Assembly (NCBI RefSeq): GCF_015471405.1
Contig: NZ_BLVZ01000005.1
Coordinates: 248,001 to 312,000, forward strand
Origin: Pseudomonas cichorii
GTDB lineage: Bacteria; Pseudomonadota; Gammaproteobacteria; Pseudomonadales; Pseudomonadaceae
Direction: 5' to 3'
DNA length: 64,000 nt
In this document: positions 1 through 10,778 of the stretch, piece by piece
Layout: each line of letters begins with the position of its first letter
Position numbering within the stretch: position 1 is the first letter of the stretch
Position numbers and translations under genes: made by a program
Notes under the pieces: model-generated
Told to the model about the DNA's origin: nothing
What the model saw: the letters and a program-made list of their open reading frames with translations, nothing else
Databases searched by the model: none

Positions 1-1817
1 CTGACCTGCAATGGCAGAACGGCTTGCTTGTAGCCTGGGTCCTGAGCTTCGAAGACGCTGGTGCAAGGCATGGAAACCACGCGCACCTTGCGGCCTTGAG
101 CGCTCAGGGCGTCGAACGCCTGCACGGCCAGACCGATTTCCGAACCGGTAGCGATCAGGATCAGCTCAGGCTCGCCCGCGCAGTCGCGCAGTACGTAGCC
201 ACCACGGGCGATGTCCGCCAGTTGGGCTTCGTCACGCGCCTGGTGAGGCAGGTTCTGGCGCGAGAAGATCAGCGCCGACGGGCCGTCATTGCGCTCGATG
301 GCGTATTTCCAGGCCACAGCCGATTCCACGGCATCCGCCGGACGCCAGGTGTCCAGGTTCGGCGTGGTACGCAGGCTGGTCAATTGCTCGACCGGCTGGT
401 GAGTCGGGCCGTCTTCGCCCAGACCGATGGAGTCGTGGGTAAACACATGGATCACGCGCTTCTTCATCAGAGCGGCCATGCGCACAGCGTTACGGGCGTA
501 TTCCATGAAGATCAGGAAGGTCGCGCCGTAAGGAACGAAACCGCCGTGCAGGGCGATACCGTTCATCATTGCCGCCTGACCGAACTCACGCACACCGTAA
601 TGCAGGTAGTTGCCGTTGGCGTCTTCGCCGGTGATGCTCTTGCAACCTTTCCAGATGGTCAGGTTGGAACCGGCCAGGTCAGCCGAACCACCGAGGATCT
701 CAGGCAGCAAAGGACCGAAAGCACCCAGAGCGTTCTGGCTGGCTTTACGGCTGGCAATGGTTTCGCCCTTGGCGTTGACTTCAGCAACATAAGCAGCCGA
801 TTTTGCAGCGAAGTCGGCAGGCAGCTCACCGCTCATGCGACGGATGAACTCGTTGGCCAGCTCAGGGAAAGCAGCGGAGTAGGCAGCAAAACGCTGATCC
901 CAGTCAGCTTCGGCAGCCAGGCCTTTTTCCTTGGCATCCCATTGGGCATAGATATCAGCCGGGATCTCGAAAGGACCATGGTTCCATTTCAGCGCAGCGC
1001 GGGTCAGAGCGATTTCATCAGCGCCCAGTGGAGCGCCGTGGGACTCTTCCTTGCCTTGCTTGTTAGGTGAACCGAAACCGATGGTGGTCTTGCAGCAGAT
1101 CAGGGTCGGCTGCTCGCTCTTGCGGGCGGTGTCGATGGCGGTCTTGATTTCGTCGGCATCATGACCGTCGACATTGCGGATGACCTGCCAGCCGTAGGAC
1201 TCGAAGCGCTTCGGCGTATCGTCGGTGAACCAGCCTTCGACTTCGCCGTCGATGGAGATGCCGTTGTCATCGTAGAAGGCAATCAGCTTGCCCAGGCCCA
1301 GAGTACCGGCCAGGGAAGCAACTTCGTGGGAAATACCTTCCATCATGCAGCCATCGCCCATGAACACGTAGGTGTTGTGGTCGACGATGGTGTGGCCTGG
1401 ACGGTTGAACTGTGCTGCCAGAGTCTTTTCGGCAACGGCAAAGCCGACGGCGTTGGCAAAACCCTGCCCCAGCGGGCCAGTGGTGGTTTCGACGCCCGGG
1501 GTGTAGCCGTATTCCGGGTGACCCGGCGTGCGGCTGTGCAGTTGACGGAAGTTCTTCAGGTCGTCGATGGACAGATCGTAGCCGGTCAGATGCAGCAACG
1601 AGTAAATCAACATCGAACCGTGGCCGTTGGACAGAATGAAGCGGTCACGGTCGGCGAACGCTGGGTTGGCCGGGTTGTGCTTCAGATAATCGCGCCACAG
1701 AACTTCGGCGATATCCGCCATGCCCATGGGGGCACCGGGGTGGCCGCTGTTGGCTTTTTGCACGGCATCCATGCTGAGGGCACGAATGGCGTTGGCACGC
1801 TCACGACGGCTTGGCAT
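1..1817 (-). CDS. tktA: Transketolase (3' end cut by window edge)
   Basis: Thiamine-diphosphate enzyme of the non-oxidative pentose phosphate pathway and cytoplasmic two-carbon ketol transfer. About 605 codons are present and the frame runs open off the left edge, so roughly 60 C-terminal residues are missing. The N-terminus reads [20 protein letters not shown], followed by the family hallmarks [11 protein letters not shown], the ThDP-binding GDGCMMEG segment, and the pyrimidine-domain segments [13 protein letters not shown] and [15 protein letters not shown]. The ATG at 1817 is preceded by a good AGGAG Shine-Dalgarno (in CTCCAGGAGATC). It is transcribed away from the ArsR/metK pair, so the 256-bp gap 1818-2073 is a divergent promoter region. 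Identification is secure. Confidence 0.97.
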   Translation of the reverse strand, partial: MPSRRERANAIRALSMDAVQKANSGHPGAPMGMADIAEVLWRDYLKHNPANPAFADRDRFILSNGHGSMLIYSLLHLTGYDLSIDDLKNFRQLHSRTPGHPEYGYTPGVETTTGPLGQGFANAVGFAVAEKTLAAQFNRPGHTIVDHNTYVFMGDGCMMEGISHEVASLAGTLGLGKLIAFYDDNGISIDGEVEGWFTDDTPKRFESYGWQVIRNVDGHDADEIKTAIDTARKSEQPTLICCKTTIGFGSPNKQGKEESHGAPLGADEIALTRAALKWNHGPFEIPADIYAQWDAKEKGLAAEADWDQRFAAYSAAFPELANEFIRRMSGELPADFAAKSAAYVAEVNAKGETIASRKASQNALGAFGPLLPEILGGSADLAGSNLTIWKGCKSITGEDANGNYLHYGVREFGQAAMMNGIALHGGFVPYGATFLIFMEYARNAVRMAALMKKRVIHVFTHDSIGLGEDGPTHQPVEQLTSLRTTPNLDTWRPADAVESAVAWKYAIERNDGPSALIFSRQNLPHQARDEAQLADIARGGYVLRDCAGEPELILIATGSEIGLAVQAFDALSAQGRKVRVVSMPCTSVFEAQDPGYKQAVLPLQV

Positions 1818-2009
1818 CGCTGATCTCCTGGAGAATGAAGGAATGGGATCGGAAAAAAGGCGACCATTTTCTCTCAGGCACTGCCTGGGAGCAATGAAAG
1901 ATAGTCGTTGGCAGGTGTTTTTCCTGCCTTGTCGCCTTATTTACCCTCATTGATGCAGTCTGGCTGCGCCAATAACGTGATGGACATCACGGACAGTTGC
2001 CCCATCAAC

Positions 2010-2033
2010 CAATATCAAAACTTTTTGATATTG
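2010..2033. promoter_or_regulatory. Perfect 11-bp inverted repeat, likely operator of the ArsR-type regulator
   Basis: Seen directly: CAATATCAAAA, a 2-base spacer (CT), then its exact reverse complement. The site ends 40 bp before the ATG of the ArsR-methyltransferase gene. ArsR/SmtB-family dimers bind AT-rich palindromes of this size, and SahR-type regulators next to metK or ahcY are known to be locally controlled. Autoregulation of the regulator-metK pair is inferred. Confidence 0.7.
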
Positions 2034-2073
2034 CTATTGCAGCCTGACCGGTCGCTAACTAGACTGCGACCCC

Positions 2074-3069
2074 ATGAACCTATGCGTACCTGCAATTAGC
2101 CATGACGACTGCGACGACCTCTCTGCCTTGTGCAAGGCCGGCGGCGACCCTCTACGGCTGAATGTATTGCGCGCCCTGGCCAACGATTCGTTCGGCGTAC
2201 TGGAGCTGGCGCAGATATTTGCCATCGGTCAGTCAGGCATGAGTCACCACTTGAAAGTGCTGGCACAGGCCGCTCTGGTAGCGACGCGCCGGGAAGGCAA
2301 CGCAATTTTTTACCGCCGCGCCCTGCCCCATACCGAACTGACCGGCGGCAGGCTGCACGCTGCCCTGCTCGACGAGGTGGATGCCCTGACCCTGCCGCAG
2401 GAAGTCAGCCTGCGCATCGACCTTGTGCATCGTCAGCGCGCCCAGGCCAGTCAGGATTTCTTTGCCCGTACTGCAGAAAAGTTTCGCGCCCAGCAGGATT
2501 TGATCGCCGGCCTTGGCCAATACCGTGACAGCCTGCTGAGCCTGCTGGACAAACTGAGCTTCACCGCCCAGGCAACAGCACTGGAAGTCGGCCCCGGCGA
2601 CGGCGGCTTTCTACCGGAACTGGCCAGGCGCTTCGCCCATGTCACCGCCATGGACAACAGCCCGGCGATGCTGGAGCTGGCCCGCGATGTCTGCGAGCGC
2701 GAGAAGCTGGACAATGTCGAGCTGGTACTCGCCGACGCCCTCACGGGCACTAAAGTGAGCGCCGACTGTGTCGTTCTGAACATGGTGCTTCACCATTTGG
2801 CAGCACCGGCCGAAGCCTTGAGGCAACTGGCCGATCGATTGCAACCAGGCGGTAGCCTGCTGGTAACAGAGTTGTGTAGTCATGACCAAAGCTGGGCCAG
2901 GGAGGCCTGTGGCGATCTTTGGTTAGGTTTCGAACAGGATGATCTGGCCCGTTGGGCCATCGCTGCGGGGCTAGTTCCCGGGGAAAGCCTGTATGTAGGC
3001 TTACGTAATGGTTTCCAGATTCAGGTTCGCCATTTTCAGCGACCGGCTGGCAACACTCACCATCGGTAA
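2074..3069 (+). CDS. ArsR-family regulator fused to a SAM-dependent methyltransferase (SahR-like)
   Basis: 331 aa. Residues about 14-90 form an ArsR winged helix (recognition region [12 protein letters not shown], then a wing with [10 protein letters not shown]). Residues about 140-320 are a class I methyltransferase fold with SAM-binding motif [10 protein letters not shown] at 171-179, an acidic residue after strand 2 (MDNSPAML), and the later VVLNMVLHH segment. It starts 256 bp from divergent tktA and ends 20 bp before metK, so co-transcription with metK is likely. The arrangement matches SahR-type regulators that sense S-adenosylhomocysteine in the methionine cycle; whether the methyltransferase domain is catalytic or only a ligand sensor cannot be told. 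No strong Shine-Dalgarno precedes the ATG, so the start is slightly uncertain. Confidence 0.85.
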   Translation: MNLCVPAISHDDCDDLSALCKAGGDPLRLNVLRALANDSFGVLELAQIFAIGQSGMSHHLKVLAQAALVATRREGNAIFYRRALPHTELTGGRLHAALLDEVDALTLPQEVSLRIDLVHRQRAQASQDFFARTAEKFRAQQDLIAGLGQYRDSLLSLLDKLSFTAQATALEVGPGDGGFLPELARRFAHVTAMDNSPAMLELARDVCEREKLDNVELVLADALTGTKVSADCVVLNMVLHHLAAPAEALRQLADRLQPGGSLLVTELCSHDQSWAREACGDLWLGFEQDDLARWAIAAGLVPGESLYVGLRNGFQIQVRHFQRPAGNTHHR

Positions 3070-3089
3070 AATTCAGGAAACCCGTAGAG

Positions 3090-4280
3090 ATGAGCGAATA
3101 CTCACTTTTCACCTCCGAGTCCGTGTCCGAAGGACATCCAGACAAGATCGCCGACCAGATTTCCGACGCAGTACTGGACGCTATCATTGCCCAGGACAAA
3201 CACGCTCGCGTAGCAGTGGAAACACTGGTCAAGACTGGCGTTGCAATCGTGGCCGGCGAAGTTACCACCACTGCCTGGGTTGACCTGGAGCAGATCGTTC
3301 GTGACGTGATCAGCGACATTGGCTACACCAGCTCCGACGTCGGTTTCGACGGCGCCACCTGCGGCGTGATGAACATCATCGGCAAGCAGTCTCCTGACAT
3401 CAACCAGGGTGTGGACCGTGCCAAGCCTGAAGATCAGGGCGCCGGCGACCAGGGCCTGATGTTCGGCTACGCCAGCAACGAAACAACTGAACTGATGCCT
3501 GCGCCAATCGCGTTCTCTCACCAACTGGTGAAGCGTCAGGCTGAAGCCCGCAAGTCCGGCTTGCTGCCTTGGCTGCGTCCGGATGCCAAGTCCCAGGTGA
3601 CTTGCAGCTATGAAAACGGCAAGGTCGTGGGCATCGACGCAGTCGTTCTGTCGACCCAGCACAACCCGGAAGTCTCCTACAACGATCTGCGCGAAGGCGT
3701 GATGGAACTGATCGTCAAGCACGTGCTGCCAGCCGAACTGCTGCACAAGGACACTCAGTTCCACATCAACCCGACTGGCCAGTTCATCATTGGCGGCCCG
3801 GTGGGTGACTGCGGCCTGACCGGTCGCAAGATCATCGTCGACAGCTACGGCGGCATGGCTCGCCACGGCGGCGGCGCGTTCTCCGGTAAAGATCCATCCA
3901 AGGTTGACCGTTCCGCTGCCTACGCTGGCCGCTACGTTGCCAAGAACATCGTTGCTGCCGGCCTGGCCGAGCGCTGCGAGATTCAGGTTTCCTACGCTAT
4001 CGGCGTCGCTCAACCGACCTCGATCTCGCTGAACACCTTCGGCACCGGCAAGATCAGCGATGACAAGATCATCAAGCTGGTTCGTGACATCTTCGACCTG
4101 CGTCCCTACGCAATCACCACGATGCTCGACCTGCTGCACCCGATGTACCAGGAAACCGCTGCCTACGGCCACTTCGGTCGCACGCCGCAAACCAAGACCG
4201 TGGGTGACGACACCTTCACCACGTTCACCTGGGAAAAAACCGACCGCGCCGACGCCCTGCGCGCTGCTGCCGGCCTGTAA
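3090..4280 (+). CDS. metK: S-adenosylmethionine synthetase (methionine adenosyltransferase)
   Basis: 396 aa, the normal family length. Makes SAM from methionine and ATP in the cytoplasm. Visible family signatures are SEGHPDK near residues 13-19 (ATP binding), [12 protein letters not shown] (methionine/ATP site), [21 protein letters not shown] and the glycine-rich P-loop-like [19 protein letters not shown]. It lies 20 bp downstream of the SahR-like regulator, and a strong terminator follows at 4300-4340, so the pair probably forms a two-gene unit. The SAM it makes is drained by methyltransferases that release the SAH the upstream regulator may sense. Identification is secure. Confidence 0.98.
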   Translation: MSEYSLFTSESVSEGHPDKIADQISDAVLDAIIAQDKHARVAVETLVKTGVAIVAGEVTTTAWVDLEQIVRDVISDIGYTSSDVGFDGATCGVMNIIGKQSPDINQGVDRAKPEDQGAGDQGLMFGYASNETTELMPAPIAFSHQLVKRQAEARKSGLLPWLRPDAKSQVTCSYENGKVVGIDAVVLSTQHNPEVSYNDLREGVMELIVKHVLPAELLHKDTQFHINPTGQFIIGGPVGDCGLTGRKIIVDSYGGMARHGGGAFSGKDPSKVDRSAAYAGRYVAKNIVAAGLAERCEIQVSYAIGVAQPTSISLNTFGTGKISDDKIIKLVRDIFDLRPYAITTMLDLLHPMYQETAAYGHFGRTPQTKTVGDDTFTTFTWEKTDRADALRAAAGL

Positions 4281-4299
4281 TACGCTTTAACGCTTCAAC

Positions 4300-4340
4300 A
4301 CAAAGCCCCGGACGACCTGATCGTTCGGGGCTTTGTTGTT
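4300..4340 (+). terminator. Rho-independent terminator of metK
   Basis: ACAAAGCCCCG and CGGGGCTTTGT form an 11-bp perfect stem around a 15-base loop, and the T-rich tract TTGTTT follows. It lies 20 bp after the metK stop. Confidence 0.88.
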
Positions 4341-4633
4341 TCTGACAATTGCGAAAGCCTTGAATCCGCCGATGACCGCAGTTGAGCCTGACGGTATTTT
4401 TTCTTACTGCCGAAACTTAGTTTGAAATGTCCAGTCTGTATAGATAATAGCTGAATGCCACATTCGCAATAGTTCAAAAGTAAGAGTCCGCCCTGATGAC
4501 CCGGCCTTAACGAGGTGTCCCGCACACTAAGCCATTAATGGTTTTCCCGCACCCACCCAATCAATCACTCTCACAGAGTCGAGTGAGGCTGATTACTTTG
4601 CCAGTTATTCCTGCACTTATTGTAAGGAACATC
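4341..4633. other. 293-bp non-coding gap upstream of the repeat-protein gene
   Basis: AT-richer than its surroundings. A possible promoter is TTGAAA at 4422-4427 with GATAAT at 4443-4448, although the 15-base spacer is short. No convincing RNA gene or reading frame is seen. Confidence 0.4.
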
Positions 4634-5053
4634 ATGAAACTCAAGGCTATCCTGCTGGGCTCCATTCTGATTGCGTCGCCGTTCTATCAGGCTTTTGCGG
4701 ACAATTGCAGAGCCAATATCTTTGGCGGTTATGACTGCCGTTATGACAATGGAACAACCTCAACCAGCAGGTCAAATATCTTCGGTGGGCAAGATACACA
4801 ATACAGCGACGGCAGAAGTTCAAATAGCCGTTCAAACATATTCGGCGGGCAAGACACCCAAAACAGTGATGGCACCCGTTCAAACAGCCGTGCAAACATC
4901 TTTGGCGGACAAGACACACAATACAGCGATGGCAGAAGTTCAAACAGCCGCTCAAACATATTCGGCGGGCAAGACACCCAAAACAGTGATGGCAGCAGCT
5001 CAAAAAGCCGTGCAAACATCTTCGGCGGGCAAGATACAACCAATGAGAAATAA
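4634..5053 (+). CDS. Secreted 20-residue-repeat protein of unknown function (NIFGG repeats)
   Basis: 139 aa starting at ATG 4634 behind AAGGAAC; a longer upstream frame (from 4538) has no support. Residues 1-22 are a Sec signal peptide (MKLKAILLGSILIAS..., cleavage after AFA). From residue 27 to the end the protein consists of five complete 20-residue units plus one partial, consensus (S/A)NIFGGQDTQYSDGRSSNSR. Units 2-3 and 4-5 are near-identical at DNA level, which suggests a recent 120-bp duplication. Unit 1 is divergent and holds Cys35; Cys25 sits just before it, so a disulfide is possible. It is very hydrophilic, rich in Ser, Asn, Gly and Asp, and lower in GC than its neighbours. No enzymatic motif is recognised and the neighbours give no functional link. 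A periplasmic or exported beta-repeat or adhesin-like role would be a guess. Confidence 0.8.
   Translation: MKLKAILLGSILIASPFYQAFADNCRANIFGGYDCRYDNGTTSTSRSNIFGGQDTQYSDGRSSNSRSNIFGGQDTQNSDGTRSNSRANIFGGQDTQYSDGRSSNSRSNIFGGQDTQNSDGSSSKSRANIFGGQDTTNEK
4712..5050 (+). repeat. 60-bp in-frame tandem repeats in the secreted-protein gene
   Basis: Units start at 4712, 4772, 4832, 4892, 4952 and 5012 (the last partial). The exact 60-base period has no length variation. Units at 4772-4891 and 4892-5011 resemble each other most, as expected from a two-unit duplication. Confidence 0.9.
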
Positions 5054-5060
5054 CCGGGCC

Positions 5061-5681
5061 TCAAGCCCGCCGCGACACCAATAACACCGAAGCTGCTCCC
5101 GCAAGCAACCCGGCGCAAGCGCGATTGAACAAGCGCTTGCCGCTGGGTCGTGCAAACAGACGACGGGCATGCACGCCCATGTAGCCGTAAAGACAGATAG
5201 CGACACACTCCAACACAATGAACAGCCCGCCCAGTACCGCGAACTGGCTGGTAACGTGGTTGGTGTCATCGATGAACTGCGGCAGGAAGGCCGTGAACAG
5301 GAGAATCGCCTTCGGGTTGCCGATGGCTACCAGAAACTCCTGACGCGCCAGGCTCCACATGCTTGCAGAAGCACCGCTCATATCGCCCTGATCCTGAGGA
5401 TTGGCTCGCCACAACTGCACTGCCAGGTAAAACAGATAGGCTGCGCCGAAAATCTTGATCACATGAAACAGCCATTCGGACGTATGCAGTACCGCCGCCA
5501 GGCCCACTGCGGCCAGCGAGATCATGATCACGAAAGCCAGCAATCGACCCGCGCCACCGACACATGACCTGACAAAGCCATAGCGCGTTGCGTTACTGAT
5601 CGACAGCAGATTGTTCGGGCCGGGCGCCATGTTGAGAGCAAAACAGGCAGGAATGAAAACGGCGAGAGTTGATATATCCAT
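5061..5681 (-). CDS. LysE/RhtB-family amino-acid exporter
   Basis: 206 aa from ATG 5681 (MDISTLAVFIPACFALNMAP). Inner-membrane protein with about five or six hydrophobic helices. The LysE/RhtB signature APGPNNLL lies near residues 18-26, a GNPKAILLF segment follows mid-protein, and an FLPQF motif comes after it. The family exports amino acids such as lysine, homoserine or threonine; the substrate cannot be read from sequence. It is convergent with the NIFGG-repeat gene, with only 7 bp between the stops. An in-frame upstream start (5753) exists but adds a hydrophilic leader atypical of the family. Confidence 0.88.
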   Translation of the reverse strand: MDISTLAVFIPACFALNMAPGPNNLLSISNATRYGFVRSCVGGAGRLLAFVIMISLAAVGLAAVLHTSEWLFHVIKIFGAAYLFYLAVQLWRANPQDQGDMSGASASMWSLARQEFLVAIGNPKAILLFTAFLPQFIDDTNHVTSQFAVLGGLFIVLECVAICLYGYMGVHARRLFARPSGKRLFNRACAGLLAGAASVLLVSRRA

Positions 5682-5828
5682 TGAGCACCCGATCAAGAGC
5701 TGGACTGAATGCCTATTCTGCACGCCTGCAATAAAGACTAAAGACACAGCCATCCACGTAAATCACAGACATCTGTACCTGCCGAAAAAACCTGTAACCA
5801 CCTTGTCCGCCGCAACAACGAACAGTGA

Positions 5829-7553
<1,725 letters not shown>

Positions 7554-7609
7554 TATCGTTTTTTTCATCGCCCGCGTGCCCGGACGTTATGGTTTTTCAA
7601 GGAGTTCAC

Positions 7610-8011
7610 ATGAAGTTTCTTTCCACCCTGATTCTGATCGGCAGCTTTACGCTGTCAGCGTCGCCCTTAATGGCTGCCGAACAAGCCCCGCCCGTGTCGG
7701 AGTGCCTGGTTAAGAGTCAGGAGATCAATAACAGGATTCAAGAAGCCAAGGCCGAAGGCAACAAACGTGAGCAGGCGGGCCTGGAAAAAGCCCTGAGCGA
7801 AGTCAACGCCAACTGCACCGAGACTTCACTGCTCAAGCAACGGGAACAGAAAGTGCTGGATGCCAAGCGCGAAGTGAGCCGCCGCCAGACCGACCTGAAC
7901 AAGGCCATGGCCAAAGGCGATCCGGAGAAAATCGACAAGCGTAAGGAAAAGCTCGCGGACTCACGCAAGGAATTGCAGGACGCCCAGACCGAGCTTGAAA
8001 AAGTCCAGTAG
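7610..8011 (+). CDS. DUF1090 family periplasmic protein (YqjC-like)
   Basis: 133 aa from ATG 7610, which has a strong AAGGAG Shine-Dalgarno; the longer frame from 7400 overlaps ligB and is rejected. Residues 1-22 are a signal peptide (MKFLSTLILIGSFTLSASPL, cleaved after AMA-like MAA). The mature part holds two conserved cysteines (SECLVKS and NANCTE) followed by a long charged helix with heptad-like Lys/Glu/Gln content (about residues 70-133), typical of DUF1090. Function unknown; the coiled-coil form suggests a structural or stress-related periplasmic role. Confidence 0.85.
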   Translation: MKFLSTLILIGSFTLSASPLMAAEQAPPVSECLVKSQEINNRIQEAKAEGNKREQAGLEKALSEVNANCTETSLLKQREQKVLDAKREVSRRQTDLNKAMAKGDPEKIDKRKEKLADSRKELQDAQTELEKVQ

Positions 8012-8021
8012 GTGCCTGGTT

Positions 8022-8465
8022 TCAATGATTCCTGAACTCCCGATGACACGCCTGGCACGCACCCTCGACCTTATCGACCGCTGGTGTCAGGTTACTGGCT
8101 GAAAACGGCCTGACGCCAGACACAGCCACCAGTTCGCCTGTCGCCGCTTCGAGCGAGCGGGCCATTTCCTGAAAGCGGGCCTGTTTCTGCCAGACCGCAT
8201 CCGTCGCACTTGTCTGGTCAGGCTCCTTGATCTGCGGGAAATGTTTCCAGGGCTCATGGGCCAGGCTGTCCAGCCGGATGGCACCCTCGCTGAAACGCTG
8301 GCCATCGAAAGCTATGCGTCCGCGCAACATGCCGCCCAGATCCTCGCTGGTCTTGAGCATTTCCTTGAAGATCGCCTTGCGTTGCCCCAAGGGTGAATCG
8401 GGGTCGACACCGCCACAGGCGCTCAATAGCAGACAGGACAGCAGGGCAACACACAGTCTTTTCAA
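8022..8465 (-). CDS. Cytochrome c'-like lipoprotein with one C-terminal heme site
   Basis: 147 aa if started at the TTG at 8465, which places LKRLCVALLSCLLLSACGG as an SPII signal with lipobox LLSAC at the N-terminus. No in-frame ATG fits, and the longer frame (from 8573) runs back through the 8491-8521 hairpin. The mature protein is helical and ends with heme-binding CQACH close to the C-terminus, the arrangement of the cytochrome c'/c556 family. It is probably a membrane-anchored periplasmic electron carrier or gas-binding protein. The only neighbouring gene on the same strand is MAPEG, separated by a hairpin, so it may be transcribed on its own. Confidence 0.78.
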   Translation of the reverse strand: MKRLCVALLSCLLLSACGGVDPDSPLGQRKAIFKEMLKTSEDLGGMLRGRIAFDGQRFSEGAIRLDSLAHEPWKHFPQIKEPDQTSATDAVWQKQARFQEMARSLEAATGELVAVSGVRPFSASNLTPAVDKVEGACQACHREFRNH

Positions 8466-8490
8466 ATCAATACTCGATACATCAAATGGA

Positions 8491-8521
8491 CAGTGGTGGC
8501 CAAGGTCCCTGGCCACCACTG
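8491..8521 (-). terminator. Perfect 12-bp hairpin between the MAPEG gene and the cytochrome gene
   Basis: CAGTGGTGGCCA and TGGCCACCACTG flank a 7-base loop. It begins 9 bp after the MAPEG stop on the minus strand. There is no clear poly-T tract, so it could be a terminator, an RNA-stability element or an attenuator. Confidence 0.55.
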
Positions 8522-8529
8522 GAAAACAC

Positions 8530-8928
8530 TCAGGCAGCCGGGAAAGCGGAAGCGCCAAACAACCCGACCACAAGACCCAACCCGATCAACCAGACGATGG
8601 AACGCATGGTAGCCAGATCGGCAAGGTAGAAGATGATGTAGAGCAAGCGGCTGGTAATGAATAGAACAGCCAGCACGTCGATAGTGACCAACTGCGCATT
8701 GCCCGCGATATGGGCAATGATCACGGCCGCCGCGAACGCCGGGGTGATTTCATAGCTGTTCAACTGCGCCGCATGGGCGCGCTTGGGAAAGCCCTCAAGA
8801 TGATCGAGAAAGTTTCGCGGGTCGTGATTATGTCGAGACGTGAATTTGCCATTCCCGTACTTGGCGATGGCTGAACAAACGATCGGCAGAAAAATCGCGA
8901 CCAACACACACCAGAATGCAACTGTCAT
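8530..8928 (-). CDS. MAPEG family membrane protein
   Basis: 132 aa with four hydrophobic helices (about residues 3-22, 63-80, 82-103 and 110-130). The segment around residues 25-60 (NHDPRNFLDHLEGFPKRAHAAQ-like, with conserved Asn, Arg and Ala/His positions) matches MAPEG proteins such as bacterial relatives of microsomal glutathione transferase. Inner-membrane location. It starts at ATG 8928, nine bases after the EamA stop, so the EamA and MAPEG genes probably form one transcript. Catalytic activity is unproven for this subgroup. Confidence 0.85.
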   Translation of the reverse strand: MTVAFWCVLVAIFLPIVCSAIAKYGNGKFTSRHNHDPRNFLDHLEGFPKRAHAAQLNSYEITPAFAAAVIIAHIAGNAQLVTIDVLAVLFITSRLLYIIFYLADLATMRSIVWLIGLGLVVGLFGASAFPAA

Positions 8929-8937
8929 ACCTATTTC

Positions 8938-9777
8938 CTATAGCTGGAACTTCATTAGAAACATGCCGAACAACACCAGCCCGCAAGCCAATAGCCGAGG
9001 GCGACCAAAAGGTTCTTTCAGATAACGCATACCAAACAACACCACCAGCACCACGCTGACTTCGCGCAATGCCGCGGCCTCGGCAACCGAGCCCAGTTGC
9101 ATGGCCCACAGCACCAACGCATAACTGAACAGGACACACAGCCCGACACACAGCCCCAACTGCCATTGCTCACGCCAGAACGACATGAAGGCCGGGCGCT
9201 TGTGGCAGACCGCAAGTAACGGAAACGGCCAGGCGCTGATCAACGTCAGCCAGACCAGATAGTCCAGCGGATGCGCACCCAGCCGGATGGCTTGCCCGTC
9301 GATCCAGGTGTAGCTACCGATACATACGCCAATCAGGGCCACTACGGGCAACATCGACCAGGGCAGGCGAGCACCGCCACCTCCATGCCAAAGCAGGCAG
9401 ACCATGCCACAGGGGATCATCACAATCCCGAAGATCTGCTGGGCGTTCAATTGCTCGCCCGCGAACATCAAGGTCAGCCCCAGCACGACCAACGGCGAAA
9501 GCCCGCGCATCAGCGGGTAAACCAACCCCAGATCACCTACCCGATAAGCCTTGATCAGCAGATAGCGATAAAGCAGCTCAAGCACTGCCGAAACCACCAG
9601 CCATGGCCAGATATGCCGTTCAGGCACCGTGACAAAGCCCAGCGCCAGTACTGCACAAACCAAGGCCACTGCATCCATGCTGGCAATCACAAGCAGTCGT
9701 TCGACACTGAACTTGACGAGGGTGTTCCATGTTGCATGCAGTACCGCTGCCATCAACACCAGAGCAGTTGCCAGCAC
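8938..9777 (-). CDS. EamA/DMT-superfamily transporter
   Basis: 279 aa from a GTG at 9777, chosen because AAGGAG lies 7 bases upstream; the longer frame reaching 9861 adds a non-membrane leader without a Shine-Dalgarno. The protein has about ten hydrophobic helices in two EamA-like halves, with an ATWNTLVKF segment near the start and the second-half PLMRGLSPLVVLGL segment typical of drug/metabolite transporters. Substrate unknown. The first gene of a likely two-gene transcript with MAPEG, divergent from the DeoR-type regulator with about 175 bp between starts. Confidence 0.85.
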   Translation of the reverse strand: MLATALVLMAAVLHATWNTLVKFSVERLLVIASMDAVALVCAVLALGFVTVPERHIWPWLVVSAVLELLYRYLLIKAYRVGDLGLVYPLMRGLSPLVVLGLTLMFAGEQLNAQQIFGIVMIPCGMVCLLWHGGGGARLPWSMLPVVALIGVCIGSYTWIDGQAIRLGAHPLDYLVWLTLISAWPFPLLAVCHKRPAFMSFWREQWQLGLCVGLCVLFSYALVLWAMQLGSVAEAAALREVSVVLVVLFGMRYLKEPFGRPRLLACGLVLFGMFLMKFQL

Positions 9778-9951
9778 TCTTTCTCTCCTTGAAACAATTT
9801 CCGCAACGGCGGGAATGACGCCGAGCATAGTGGATTCAGGGAGCACCCACAGCCTTGCCATGGAGAGAGCTGCTGCGATTGTCGGAGCGATTGGCTAAGA
9901 TGCCACGACCGCCGCTTGCCGCTGGCGGGTCATGGATGCACAGGAGTAACA

Positions 9952-10773
9952 ATGTCCACCGAAGAGGATATCGCCATCGTTGGCGGTACACCGATGATCC
10001 CCGATCAGCGCCGCGAGCTGATGCTTCGTCAATTGCGCAAGCACCAGGTACTCAGCGTGCATCAGTTGATGGAGATGTTCGACTGCTCGCACATGACCAT
10101 ACGCCGCGATATCGCCGTGCTGGAGCAGGAAGGACGTGCCTATTCGGTGACCGGCGGCGCACGTATCGCCAGCCAGGTTCACAGTGAACCCAGCCATCAA
10201 TCCAAGGCCGTCGTGGAGTTGCCCCACAAGCAAGGCATGGCCAGGCTCGCGGCCGGGCTGCTGCACCCGGACATGACCATTTATCTGGATGCCGGCACCA
10301 GCACCCTGGAGATCGTGCCGCATATCGTGGCGCTGTCCGGCATGACGGTAGTCACCAATGATTTCGGCATCGTCAACGCCCTGGCCGATGCCGCCCATGT
10401 GGATGTCATCCATACCGGTGGCCTGCTCGACCATCCCAACCGCTCCAGCGTAGGCGGCCTGGCTGCCGCGACGCTACGCCAACTGGCGACCGATGTTGCG
10501 TTCCTGTCCACCAGCTCATGGGACCTGCAACGGGGCACCACCACGCCGTCGGCGCTTAAAGTCGAAGTCAAACAGGCAGCCATGCAGTCGGCATCACAAA
10601 CCGTGTTGATCGCCACCAGCTCCAAATACGGCACGTTCGGCATGTACAAGGTCTCGGCACTTGAGCAGTTCGACACCATCATCACCGATGCCGCGCTGGC
10701 AGAGGCCGCTGCCGATGGCATTCGCAAGCATCGTATCGAGCTGTTGCTGGCACCGGTCGGTAACAAGCGCTGA
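9952..10773 (+). CDS. DeoR/GlpR-family transcriptional regulator
   Basis: 273 aa from ATG 9952 behind AGGAG. The N-terminal HTH (about residues 20-75) shows RRELMLRQLRKHQVLSVHQL and the DeoR helix CSHMTIRRDIAVLEQEGR. The C-terminal sensor domain (about 90-255) has the family features YLDAGTST, VTNDF and, later, an LST-S--DLQRGTTTPS segment in place of the usual G-D--GLTT. The family typically binds sugar phosphates and represses a neighbouring catabolic operon, but no sugar genes are adjacent, so the regulon is unclear. It is divergent from the EamA gene, which is a possible target. Confidence 0.88.
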   Translation: MSTEEDIAIVGGTPMIPDQRRELMLRQLRKHQVLSVHQLMEMFDCSHMTIRRDIAVLEQEGRAYSVTGGARIASQVHSEPSHQSKAVVELPHKQGMARLAAGLLHPDMTIYLDAGTSTLEIVPHIVALSGMTVVTNDFGIVNALADAAHVDVIHTGGLLDHPNRSSVGGLAAATLRQLATDVAFLSTSSWDLQRGTTTPSALKVEVKQAAMQSASQTVLIATSSKYGTFGMYKVSALEQFDTIITDAALAEAAADGIRKHRIELLLAPVGNKR

Positions 10774-10778
10774 CTGAT

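Noticed and set aside
24..1823. Long plus-strand frames at the left edge
   Set aside because: They are antisense to transketolase, whose minus-strand frame has all family motifs and a good ribosome site.
1977..1990. GTGAT-GGAC-ATCAC inverted repeat upstream of the ArsR-type gene
   Set aside because: Only a 5-bp arm; may be chance. The neighbouring 11-bp palindrome is far stronger.
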